Assembly: GCA_017381365.1 (NCBI GenBank)
Contig: JAFOCI010000015.1
Location: 1 to 64,000 of the forward strand
DNA: 64,000 nt
DNA from: Treponema sp.
GTDB lineage: Bacteria; Spirochaetota; Spirochaetia; Treponematales; Treponemataceae
Reading direction: 5' to 3'
The stretch's first letter is position 1, and each line of letters opens with the position of its first letter. A program made the translations under genes and the position numbers. The notes under the pieces were generated by a model. That model made no database searches. It was not told the origin of the DNA and saw only the letters and a list, made by a program, of their open reading frames with translations. Shown piece by piece: positions 9,673 to 17,028 of the stretch.

Positions 9673-11859
9673 ATGAAAATCGATGATATAAAAACACCTG
9701 TTTCCGCAATCTCTGGAGTTGGTCCTGCTGCCGCAAAACTTTTCGCAAAACTCAACATTTTTACGGTTGCAGACCTTTTCAAATTCTATCCAAAAAGTTA
9801 CGAAGACAGGCGACAACGAATTTCTCTTGATAAATTCAAATTCGGCAAGGTTCATACTGTTGCTCAGGTAATTTCCCACGAATTCTTTGGCTACGGCAAA
9901 ATGAAAACTCTAAAACTGATTATTTCTGATGGAACAGCTTCTGCCAGCCTGATATGTTTTAACCGAGCTTTTCTGCAGCATTCACTGCCAGTTGGTTCTA
10001 TCATTGCCGTAACAGGAACCTTTGAAGTAAAGTACGGCCAGATACAATCAACAGATTTTGACACAGTAAAGCTTTCCGAAACGGGTGCTATTGAAGATTT
10101 TGCAGATTCGCCACTTCCTGATTCTGGAATTCTTCCAGTTTATCACCTTACAGAAGGTCTTTCGCAAAAAACTATACGCAAGGCAGTTGCCGCTGCACTG
10201 GCACACTATTCAAAAGGAATTGATTCTGAAATTCCGGAAGAATTTATAAAATTCCGCAACCTTATATCTAAACAGGATGCAATACGTCAGATTCACACAA
10301 GTCAGTCACCTTCTGAAATTCAGGATGCCCGCCGAACATTAATATATGAAGAACTTTTCAATTTTCAGACAACAATTGCAAAACGCGCCCTTCTCCATAA
10401 AGGGTCCGTTCCTCAGGCTACACTTCCTCAAAATTCAGATGAAATTACCAGCCCTTCGCAGTCTTACAATGATGAAACAGCAGAGAATTACACTGAAAAA
10501 CTCAGCAGCTTCACAAAAAATCTTTCTCCCCTTCAGGCAGAACTTTTCCAGCGACTTCCATTTGAACTAACTTCTGACCAGATGAAGGTAATTGACCAGA
10601 TGAATCGCGACATTGATTCTGGTTACATCGAAAGGAACAATATTCTTACAAATAATGTCGCAGAATTCAAAACGCCTTTTACAATGCAGAGGCTTTTACA
10701 GGGAGATGTTGGCTCCGGCAAAACTCTTGTTGCTTTCTTTGCCTGCCTTAGAATCATAAACTGGAACGGCCAGTGCGCCTTAATGGCACCAACAGAAATT
10801 CTTGCCCGGCAGCATGCAGAAAACGCCGCTAAACTGCTGGAGCCTCTTGGAGTAAAAGTTGCATTTCTTACGGGCAACGTAAAAGCCGCAGGCAGAACCC
10901 AGCTTTTAAAAGCACTAAAATCTGGCGAAATCAATATCTTAATCGGAACTCACGCATTGTTTTCAAAGCAAGTTGTATATAATGACCTTCAGCTTGTTGT
11001 AATCGATGAACAGCACAGATTTGGCGTTGTTCAACGGCAGGCAATTATAGATAAAGGCCGCCACACAGAAGCTAATCCGTCTGTTACTTTTGAACCGCAC
11101 CTGCTGATGATGAGTGCAACTCCAATTCCGCAGACTCTGGCACTTACGGTCTTTGGCGACTTGGACATAAGCGTTATTAGAACCATGCCAAAAGGACGAA
11201 AACCAGTTACAACTTATCTTGTCCGCGAAGGAAATGAACGAAATGCGTATGAAGCAGTCCGTCAGCAGCTTAAACAAGGTCGTCAGGCATATTTTGTTTA
11301 TCCGGCAATAGATTCTGATAACGTAAACGCAGAAATCAAATCAGCAGAAGAAAATTTTCAGAATCTTTCACAAAATATTTTTCCTGACTATAGATGCGCT
11401 CTTGTTCATTCAAAAGTAGAAGAAGAAGATCAGATACAGATTTTAAAAGATTTTAAAGATGGAAAAATCCAGATTTTAGCAGCAACAACAGTCATTGAAG
11501 TTGGTGTAGACGTTGCAAATGCAACCTGCATTGTAATCGAACAGGCGGACCGCTTTGGACTTGCACAACTTCATCAGCTTAGAGGCCGCGTTGGTCGAGG
11601 CGCAGAACAATCCTTCTGTTTTTTGATTTACAGCAATAAAATTACTGAAACTGGAATTGAAAGAATGAAAGTTTTGCGCCAGAGCACAGACGGTTTTGAA
11701 ATTGCAGGAAAAGATTTAAAACTAAGAGGTCCCGGCGAAATTACCGGAACCCTGCAGGCCGGAAACCTTACGTTAGGAATCGCAGATATCGTCCGTGACC
11801 ACGACATTCTTGTGCAGGCACGATACGATGCATTTACATACATTAAGCAACATAACTAG
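9673..11859 (+). CDS. recG: ATP-dependent DNA helicase RecG
   Basis: 728 aa. An N-terminal wedge/OB domain at about 60-150 (YGKMKTLKLIISDGTASASL) is followed by helicase motifs: Walker A GDVGSGKT near 345, DEQH box VVIDEQHRFG near 444, MSATPIPQTL near 478, and motifs V-VI with QLRGRVGRG near 635. RecG remodels stalled replication forks and Holliday junctions. An acidic, low-complexity insertion of about 40 residues lies between the wedge and the helicase core. The start is 3 nt after the YggT stop. The 3' end overlaps the convergent sigma factor gene by 17 bp. Confidence 0.96.
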   Translation: MKIDDIKTPVSAISGVGPAAAKLFAKLNIFTVADLFKFYPKSYEDRRQRISLDKFKFGKVHTVAQVISHEFFGYGKMKTLKLIISDGTASASLICFNRAFLQHSLPVGSIIAVTGTFEVKYGQIQSTDFDTVKLSETGAIEDFADSPLPDSGILPVYHLTEGLSQKTIRKAVAAALAHYSKGIDSEIPEEFIKFRNLISKQDAIRQIHTSQSPSEIQDARRTLIYEELFNFQTTIAKRALLHKGSVPQATLPQNSDEITSPSQSYNDETAENYTEKLSSFTKNLSPLQAELFQRLPFELTSDQMKVIDQMNRDIDSGYIERNNILTNNVAEFKTPFTMQRLLQGDVGSGKTLVAFFACLRIINWNGQCALMAPTEILARQHAENAAKLLEPLGVKVAFLTGNVKAAGRTQLLKALKSGEINILIGTHALFSKQVVYNDLQLVVIDEQHRFGVVQRQAIIDKGRHTEANPSVTFEPHLLMMSATPIPQTLALTVFGDLDISVIRTMPKGRKPVTTYLVREGNERNAYEAVRQQLKQGRQAYFVYPAIDSDNVNAEIKSAEENFQNLSQNIFPDYRCALVHSKVEEEDQIQILKDFKDGKIQILAATTVIEVGVDVANATCIVIEQADRFGLAQLHQLRGRVGRGAEQSFCFLIYSNKITETGIERMKVLRQSTDGFEIAGKDLKLRGPGEITGTLQAGNLTLGIADIVRDHDILVQARYDAFTYIKQHN

Positions 11860-12688
11860 AAAGTCGTCTTGCACGAACAGGACATCTCATTCGCTTTATT
11901 GCAATCTTTTCAATCTGACGAATTCTTTCTTTTGTAAGATCAAAAGCTTCTCCAACTTCTTTAAGTGACATTGGTTTTTGACCATCAAGACCATATCTCA
12001 TGCGCAAAACCTGAGCTTCATTTGGTTTTAATGTATCAATAACATCATTAAGTTCTCTATTCATATCTTCTTCAATCAATTTTGTATCTGGAGCTGCATA
12101 ACGTGTATCTTCCAGCATTTCACCCATAGTAATATATGAATTATCCTTACCATATATTTCAGAATCAAGAGATGCCATTTCTTTTGAAATATTAATCATT
12201 TCACGAACGTGTGTAGAATCCATATTCAACATATTCGCAACTTCTGTAATTTCATCCTCTTCGTTCAAAGAAAGACCTGTAGAATATAATTCTTTTTTTG
12301 CATGTTCTATTCGGACAAGTTCGTTTGCACGGTTCAAAGGAAGACGTATAGGTCTGCTTTTTTCACAAATAGCTTTAAGAATTGACTGACGAATCCACCA
12401 TACAGCATAAGATATAAAACGATAACCTTTTGAAACATCAAATTTTTCAATTGCATTAATAAGTCCAATATTTCCTTCGCTTATCAAATCTTCAATATCA
12501 AGACCTTTTTTCTGGTATTTTTTTGCGATAGTAACAACAAAACGAAGATTTGCATTTATAATCTTATTCTTTGCCAATTTATCACCAGCAGCAGCTTTTT
12601 CAGCAAGTTCAACCTCTTCTTCATTAGAAAGAAGAGGTATTTTGTTAATTTCTTTAAGATAAGTTGCAAGTACATTTTCATCTGTCAT
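11843..12688 (-). CDS. Group-2 sigma-70 family sigma factor (RpoS-like, T. pallidum sigma-43 type)
   Basis: 281 aa. Region 1.2 starts at residue 5 (VLATYLKEINKIPLLS). Region 2 covers about 48-105, with the core-binding and -10-recognition segment from NIGLINAIEKFDVSKGYRFISYA to WWIRQSI. Region 3 covers 120-190. Region 4 covers about 215-275, ending in the helix-turn-helix LKEVGEAFDLTKERIRQIE. There is no region 1.1 or long non-conserved insert, so it is an alternative (group 2) rather than the primary sigma factor. A strong CTGGAGGAAA ribosome binding site precedes the ATG. The gene has an exact sigma-54 promoter upstream, as rpoS has in Borrelia. It is divergent from groES. Calling it RpoS rather than another group-2 factor is inference. 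Confidence 0.93.
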   Translation of the reverse strand: MTDENVLATYLKEINKIPLLSNEEEVELAEKAAAGDKLAKNKIINANLRFVVTIAKKYQKKGLDIEDLISEGNIGLINAIEKFDVSKGYRFISYAVWWIRQSILKAICEKSRPIRLPLNRANELVRIEHAKKELYSTGLSLNEEDEITEVANMLNMDSTHVREMINISKEMASLDSEIYGKDNSYITMGEMLEDTRYAAPDTKLIEEDMNRELNDVIDTLKPNEAQVLRMRYGLDGQKPMSLKEVGEAFDLTKERIRQIEKIAIKRMRCPVRARRLSSYVA

Positions 12689-12724
12689 AGTTTATTTCCT
12701 CCAGATTAGGTTTACTTATTTATT

Positions 12725-12741
12725 TGCAATTTTTGTGCCAA
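12725..12741 (-). promoter_or_regulatory. Sigma-54 (-24/-12) promoter of the RpoS-like gene
   Basis: The minus strand reads TTGGCAC AAAAA TTGCA, matching the RpoN consensus TGGCAC-N5-TTGC exactly, including GG/GC spacing. It points at the sigma gene. The predicted start of transcription near 12714 leaves about 26 nt of leader with a good ribosome binding site. I found no second full match to this consensus in the window. Confidence 0.8.
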
Positions 12742-12813
12742 CCTGATTATTTTTTTATAAATTAATTAAAACTCATGTTTTTTTTATTTATTTGTAATTA
12801 TTTTCTTGCTTTT

Positions 12814-12913
12814 TGAGTCAAATTTTATTAGATTTTATAATAAATAAATGATTACTATCACAATAAAATAAAAGATTGTGAGTCAAAATTACGCATTGTC
12901 CTTTTTTGACTCA
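12814..12913. promoter_or_regulatory. Three TGAGTCAAA sites, candidate activator or repressor sites
   Basis: TGAGTCAAA occurs at 12814-12822 and 12879-12887 on the plus strand and inverted at 12905-12913, where TGACTCA-N5-TGAGTAA forms a near palindrome. They lie 100-190 bp upstream of the predicted sigma-54 start, the usual place for enhancer-binding proteins. They are also upstream of groES. The same 9-mer occurs upstream of cysS and of the cyclic-nucleotide-binding regulator. The rest of this 350-bp gap is AT-rich. Confidence 0.5.
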
Positions 12914-12977
12914 TTATCTGAGTAATTTTTACCCACTATTTTATTAATGATGCAACTTACTTATTATTAGCATAATA

Positions 12978-13011
12978 AGGGGTCTTTTAAAATGTAATTT
13001 AAACGACCCCT
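12978..13011 (+). promoter_or_regulatory. Long hairpin in groES leader
   Basis: AGGGGTC, one mismatch, TTTAAA, a 6-nt loop, TTTAAA, one mismatch, GACCCCT: 13 base pairs in all, ending 30 nt before the groES ATG. No U-run follows, so it is not a terminator. It could be an operator or an RNA element. No CIRCE sequence (TTAGCACTC-N9-GAGTGCTAA) is present. Confidence 0.5.
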
Positions 13012-13041
13012 AAAATATATTTAATTTTGGAGAATACAAAA

Positions 13042-13317
13042 ATGACATTAAAACCATTAGCAGACAGAGTTCTTGTAAAAAATGACAAAGCAGAAACAAA
13101 AACAGCAAGTGGAATTATCATTCCAGAAGCTGCTCAGGAAAAAACACAGACTGCAACTGTCGTAGCTGTAGGTCCTGGAACAGAAGATGAAAAAATCACT
13201 GTAAAAATCGGTGACAACATTATGTACGATAAATATGCTGGTACACAGGTAAAGATTGACGGCGAAGAACACTTGATTCTTAGAATGTCAGATATTATTG
13301 CTGTAATTGAAAAATAA
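13042..13317 (+). CDS. groES: Co-chaperonin GroES
   Basis: 91 aa, full family length. It begins LKPLADRVLVKND, contains the mobile-loop region (ETKTASGIIIPEAAQE) and the beta-barrel GDNIMYDKYAGTQVKIDG, and ends MSDIIAVIEK. It forms the heptameric lid of GroEL. The ATG at 13042 has the ribosome binding site TTGGAGAA. An in-frame TTG at 13027 lies within that site and is rejected. It is not next to groEL, which is 7 kb away on the other strand. Its stop is only 4 bp from the convergent lipoprotein gene. Confidence 0.95.
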   Translation: MTLKPLADRVLVKNDKAETKTASGIIIPEAAQEKTQTATVVAVGPGTEDEKITVKIGDNIMYDKYAGTQVKIDGEEHLILRMSDIIAVIEK

Positions 13318-13321
13318 CAGT

Positions 13322-15178
13322 CTATAATTGCTTGATTTTTGCAAGAAGAAATCGTGCTTCTGTGTTTTTCTTATTTAAAGAAACCGCATATTCGGCACAT
13401 CTTCTTGCATTTTTTATGTCATCATCCTTGTAATAAATAAGAGCCATTCTGTACATAGCCAAAGAGCGCAGATAAATATCTGTAGTTCGACCAGTAATAC
13501 GCCCATATAAATCCAAAGCATCATTTTTATTGCCAACAGAATAATAAATCATTGCAAGATTAGCACACGATTTATCATCAACCAGGGCTGATATTTGATT
13601 TTTATTCCCGCTTTCAAAGACGGCACTTTCATATAAACATAAGGAATCATTAATTCTAAGGGATAAAGTTGCAAAATAAGCAGCATATTCAAGTTCTTTT
13701 TGACTTATCTCATGAATTTTAAGAATCAATCCATCCCAAAAAGTATTATCAGCCTTTATTGAATATTTATTCGCTATATATTTGTAAAATAATTTCCAGG
13801 CATCATCATAGTTTTTTGTAGTAAGAAAAAAATTTTCAGCATAATCAAAAAGATTTTCTTCATAAACAGAAGGCTTTAACATATTTTCTTCTAGTATTCG
13901 CCATATATCAGCTTTTTTTTGTTTTTCGGAAAAATTCGGTTCTGTCTTGTATTTTAAATCTAACCTTACAATATATAAAAGGGAATTCTTAACACGCTTA
14001 AGACTTTCTTCAATTCTAAAAAAAGCATCACTTAACGGAAGCTTTGCACGATTGTCGTATTTTTCCATTTCTAATGTTGCAAGCCCTGCATCCCTAAGTT
14101 CCATCGTTTCAAAATCTTCTTTTCTAACTAAACTGGAATTATAAGCAAAATCAGCATATCCAATTAACCCGGGAACATAATCTTTCCAATTATCAACACA
14201 AAAACGCAAAAGCTCTGCACATTTTTCAAGCTCATTATTATCTTTTGCCCATTTAGCACTATTAACAAACATGACAGGAAGATAAGTTTCTTCTTCAGAA
14301 TTTTCCGCAAGATTCCAATAACCTTTTGATTTTTTTATTGATGTTAAATATTCAGAACGAACTTCTTCTGCTTTTTCAACATCATTCAAAGCCAGATAGG
14401 AATCGCCTATTAATGATACAATTTTTTCAGAAGAAAGCTTTTGACGCTTTTTACCTGTTGTCACAGGATATAATTTTTTGGCAAGCTCAGCATAAGTTAC
14501 AGAATCAGCAAAACAATTACCGTCATAAGTTACTAATGCCCAAAAATACGCATCTTCGGCACCATATATTTCTGCAGGCTTTATTTTACAAGCATCTGCA
14601 AAAGCTCCAGAAGAAAGCTTTAGCAAAGCACAATTTCGTAACCATGCATTATCCTTTGTTCCCCGATACGCATCATAATAAACAGGATAGTAATCAATAG
14701 AATTAAAAACTTCTTTTATTTTATCATTCTCAAATTTGCTTAAAGTGTCTTTTAAAATAGATTCCGAATATATTGAACCATATTTTGTTCCTTGAAGCAT
14801 TTTTCCTGCTTTTACCGCCTCCGGAATTCTATTCTGCTTTAGAAGAAAATTCGTATATACAGCGTTCAATTCAAGATTTTCTGGATTTGCCTTTATTGCC
14901 TGAACTATGCTTTTTTCAGCTTTTTCCAAAAGAGACATTCTGCTGTAACGGCGGAAAATTCCAATTGAAGCCCATGCTCCAAAGGCATTTTTTTCAAGCT
15001 TTCCCAGTTCTTTCTCAGCTTCTTTATATTGATTTTGATTTATCAATGCATCGATTTGATCAAGAGCAGAAGTTACAGAATATTGAGTAACATTTTTTGA
15101 GCAGGAAATAAAAATAGCCTGCAGAAAAATTGCAGCGACTGCTAATATGCGCAAATTTTTCATTACAGGCTTTTTCAT
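13322..15178 (-). CDS. TPR-repeat lipoprotein, unknown function
   Basis: About 618 aa. A signal peptide and lipobox (LQAIFISC) put Cys near residue 25, so it is probably membrane-anchored. The body is helical with many degenerate TPR-like repeats (for example NQYKEAEKELGKL, RIPEAVKAGKML, GNKNDALDLYGRI). A GTG at 15190 and an internal ATG (MKNLRILAV) are alternative starts. It lies 17 bp downstream of nusB and is probably co-transcribed. From memory, T. pallidum has a similar gene between groES and nusB. Probably a scaffold in the envelope; the partner is unknown. Confidence 0.8.
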   Translation of the reverse strand: MKKPVMKNLRILAVAAIFLQAIFISCSKNVTQYSVTSALDQIDALINQNQYKEAEKELGKLEKNAFGAWASIGIFRRYSRMSLLEKAEKSIVQAIKANPENLELNAVYTNFLLKQNRIPEAVKAGKMLQGTKYGSIYSESILKDTLSKFENDKIKEVFNSIDYYPVYYDAYRGTKDNAWLRNCALLKLSSGAFADACKIKPAEIYGAEDAYFWALVTYDGNCFADSVTYAELAKKLYPVTTGKKRQKLSSEKIVSLIGDSYLALNDVEKAEEVRSEYLTSIKKSKGYWNLAENSEEETYLPVMFVNSAKWAKDNNELEKCAELLRFCVDNWKDYVPGLIGYADFAYNSSLVRKEDFETMELRDAGLATLEMEKYDNRAKLPLSDAFFRIEESLKRVKNSLLYIVRLDLKYKTEPNFSEKQKKADIWRILEENMLKPSVYEENLFDYAENFFLTTKNYDDAWKLFYKYIANKYSIKADNTFWDGLILKIHEISQKELEYAAYFATLSLRINDSLCLYESAVFESGNKNQISALVDDKSCANLAMIYYSVGNKNDALDLYGRITGRTTDIYLRSLAMYRMALIYYKDDDIKNARRCAEYAVSLNKKNTEARFLLAKIKQL

Positions 15179-15195
15179 ATTAAGTCTCACTTATA

Positions 15196-15699
15196 TTACT
15201 CAGATAAGTCTTTACTGATATTATCTAGAATTGCGTTTGTAAATTTATGAGAATCATCAACTCCGTATTCTTTAACGATTTCAACAGCCTCATCAATTAC
15301 AATTGCAGATGGAACATCCTTCTGAAACATCATCGCATAAACACTCATGCGAATTACTGCAAGAGCAACTTTATTTATGCGTTCAAGACTCCATTTTGCA
15401 GAAAGATGAGCTTTAATAACTTCGTCGATTTTATCTTTATTTTCAACAGTTCCTTTTACAAGAAGACGTGCAAAAAGATAAATCTCTTCCTTTTTTTCAG
15501 GAGTGAGAGTATCAAAAAGACTCATCTGTTTGTCAACAAGACAAAATTTTACTTCATCTTCCTGTGTTTCCCCAGAGGCAGCATCTGAATCATCATGTTC
15601 AAGCCATGAAAAAGTCAGTAAGTCATCAATATTAACTCCACCAACATCCCATGAATATAATGCCTGAAACGCAAGAATTCTTCCTATTCGACGTGACAT
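15196..15699 (-). CDS. nusB: Transcription antitermination factor NusB
   Basis: 167 aa. The N terminus SRRIGRILAFQALYSWD and the C-terminal helices (INKVALAVIRMSVYAM ... IVIDEAVEIVKEYG ... FTNAILDNI) are the NusB fold. It binds boxA RNA with S10 in rRNA antitermination. It is about 25 residues longer than E. coli NusB because of an acidic insertion at about 30-60. A GGAG site lies 7 nt before the ATG. It is separated from the upstream parvulin gene by a run of four hairpins. Confidence 0.92.
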   Translation of the reverse strand: MSRRIGRILAFQALYSWDVGGVNIDDLLTFSWLEHDDSDAASGETQEDEVKFCLVDKQMSLFDTLTPEKKEEIYLFARLLVKGTVENKDKIDEVIKAHLSAKWSLERINKVALAVIRMSVYAMMFQKDVPSAIVIDEAVEIVKEYGVDDSHKFTNAILDNISKDLSE

Positions 15700-15712
15700 T
15701 GCTTACTCCAAT

Positions 15713-15754
15713 AAAAAGTCAAAAAGATTGTTTCAACAATCTTTTTGACTTTTT
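15713..15754. terminator. Perfect 20-bp inverted repeat, bidirectional terminator
   Basis: AAAAAGTCAAAAAGATTGTT, a 2-nt loop, then its perfect complement ending in TTTTT. It sits just upstream of nusB and should end transcription from the parvulin-like gene in either reading. Confidence 0.75.
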
Positions 15755-15756
15755 AC

Positions 15757-15856
15757 GCTGTTCCGTAATGTAATGAGGAACAGCAGTTCAATAATAAGTT
15801 TGCAACGCAAACTTTAGGTAAGATAAAGCCGCGCTATTTTAGCGGTTTTATCTTAC
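15757..15856. repeat. Three further tandem hairpins between nusB and parvulin gene
   Basis: GCTGTTCC / GGAACAGC (15757-15784), AAGTTTGC / GCAAACTT (15796-15814), and GTAAGATAAA-GCCGC / GCGG-TTTATCTTAC (15818-15856). Together with the preceding terminator this makes four consecutive stem-loops in about 145 bp. Confidence 0.7.
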
Positions 15857-15861
15857 ACTCC

Positions 15862-16941
15862 TTACCAAGTAAGAAGTTTAGTAAGAGCATCACCAGTCTT
15901 TTTTCGCTCTACATTTTCTTCTTTATCAAGACCTTCTGCAATTTCCTGAGCAGCAATTGTAAAGTACTGCATAACTTTCTGCTGTCCCAAAGAACTTCGG
16001 ATATAATCATATACAGTTGTTGTCGAATCTGGCTGTACTACATCACTAAGTCCAAGCAATTTTGCATCATATTTTTTGATAATCATATAGAACTGAAAAT
16101 GTGTATCAAATTCAGAAACATTTGAAATATAATCTTTTTCATTACTGAAAAGACTGATAAGGTCTGTATAAGAAATTCCAAGCTGCTGAGCACTTGTCTG
16201 ATTTTTATTGATTAGAATTTCACCAGACTGGAAACCAGAATTTTCTTTCTTTGATTCTACCGTAATCTGATTTGAAGAGAGCTTCTTTTCTTTAAGTTTT
16301 TTATAAAGATCATCTGCTTTAACACGAGCAGCTTCTCCGTCGTTAGACTTTGGAACAACAACAAGGAAAAGCTTCATCATATCTGTCCATACAAAAGAAG
16401 ATTTGTTCAATTCGTAGAACGAACGAATTTCTTCATCAGTTGCAGCAACAGCTTTAAGTTCATTTTCGCGTTGTCTCATTATATACTGCTGTACAATTGT
16501 CTGATTTTTCAGATATGTTTTGTATTCTTCAACAGACATTCCAATCTGCTGTTTCATAAAATCATCAAGAGAAAGATTTGTTTCCTGCTTAACAACTTCT
16601 TCAAGTTCACTCTGTGTAACAGTTCTTCCTAAAAGCTGAGAAGAAACCTGCTGAAGGAACATCTGTTCTACAGCACTATCTGTAAGAGTAACTCCTGCTT
16701 TCTGTGCAGCCTGAAGAACAAGTTTTTCCTGAATCAAAGCGTCAAGAACTTTTTTTCTGTCATCTACAGACAAGGCTGTTCCACGCTGTTTTTCATACAT
16801 TTCAACTCTGGTTTTCAACTTTTTTACTGTTATTGATTCATTTTTATTCAATTTAACAACAGCAAGAACCTGTAAATCAGACTGAGCAAATACAGTTGCA
16901 GACATAAACAAAGCAAATAATGCAATGGCAAAACGTTTCAT
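15862..16941 (-). CDS. SurA/parvulin-like periplasmic peptidyl-prolyl isomerase (Tpn39b-like)
   Basis: 359 aa with a clear signal peptide (MKRFAIALFALFMSATVFA-QS). The N-terminal half has the SurA chaperone pattern (VLDALIQEKLVLQAAQKAGVTLTDSAVEQ, then MRQRENELKAVAATDEEIRSFYE). The C-terminal half resembles a parvulin domain, though conserved catalytic residues are hard to place. It would help fold outer-membrane proteins. The gene order suggests the ortholog of the T. pallidum basic membrane protein Tpn39b (from memory). Ribosome binding site AAAGGAAT. It is followed by strong hairpins that separate it from nusB. Confidence 0.8.
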   Translation of the reverse strand: MKRFAIALFALFMSATVFAQSDLQVLAVVKLNKNESITVKKLKTRVEMYEKQRGTALSVDDRKKVLDALIQEKLVLQAAQKAGVTLTDSAVEQMFLQQVSSQLLGRTVTQSELEEVVKQETNLSLDDFMKQQIGMSVEEYKTYLKNQTIVQQYIMRQRENELKAVAATDEEIRSFYELNKSSFVWTDMMKLFLVVVPKSNDGEAARVKADDLYKKLKEKKLSSNQITVESKKENSGFQSGEILINKNQTSAQQLGISYTDLISLFSNEKDYISNVSEFDTHFQFYMIIKKYDAKLLGLSDVVQPDSTTTVYDYIRSSLGQQKVMQYFTIAAQEIAEGLDKEENVERKKTGDALTKLLTW

Positions 16942-17028
16942 TTATAATTCCTTTAAAATTTTGTTTACAATATAACCTGTTTTAAAAACCACCAGATTTT
17001 TAAATAGTTACAAACTTATTTAAAATTT

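Noticed and set aside
12689..13041. CIRCE element for groES
   Set aside because: No TTAGCACTC-N9-GAGTGCTAA or close variant; the hairpin at 12978 has a different sequence and spacing.
13027..13041. TTG start for groES at 13027
   Set aside because: The TTG lies in the ribosome binding site of the ATG at 13042, and GroES proteins start at that Met.
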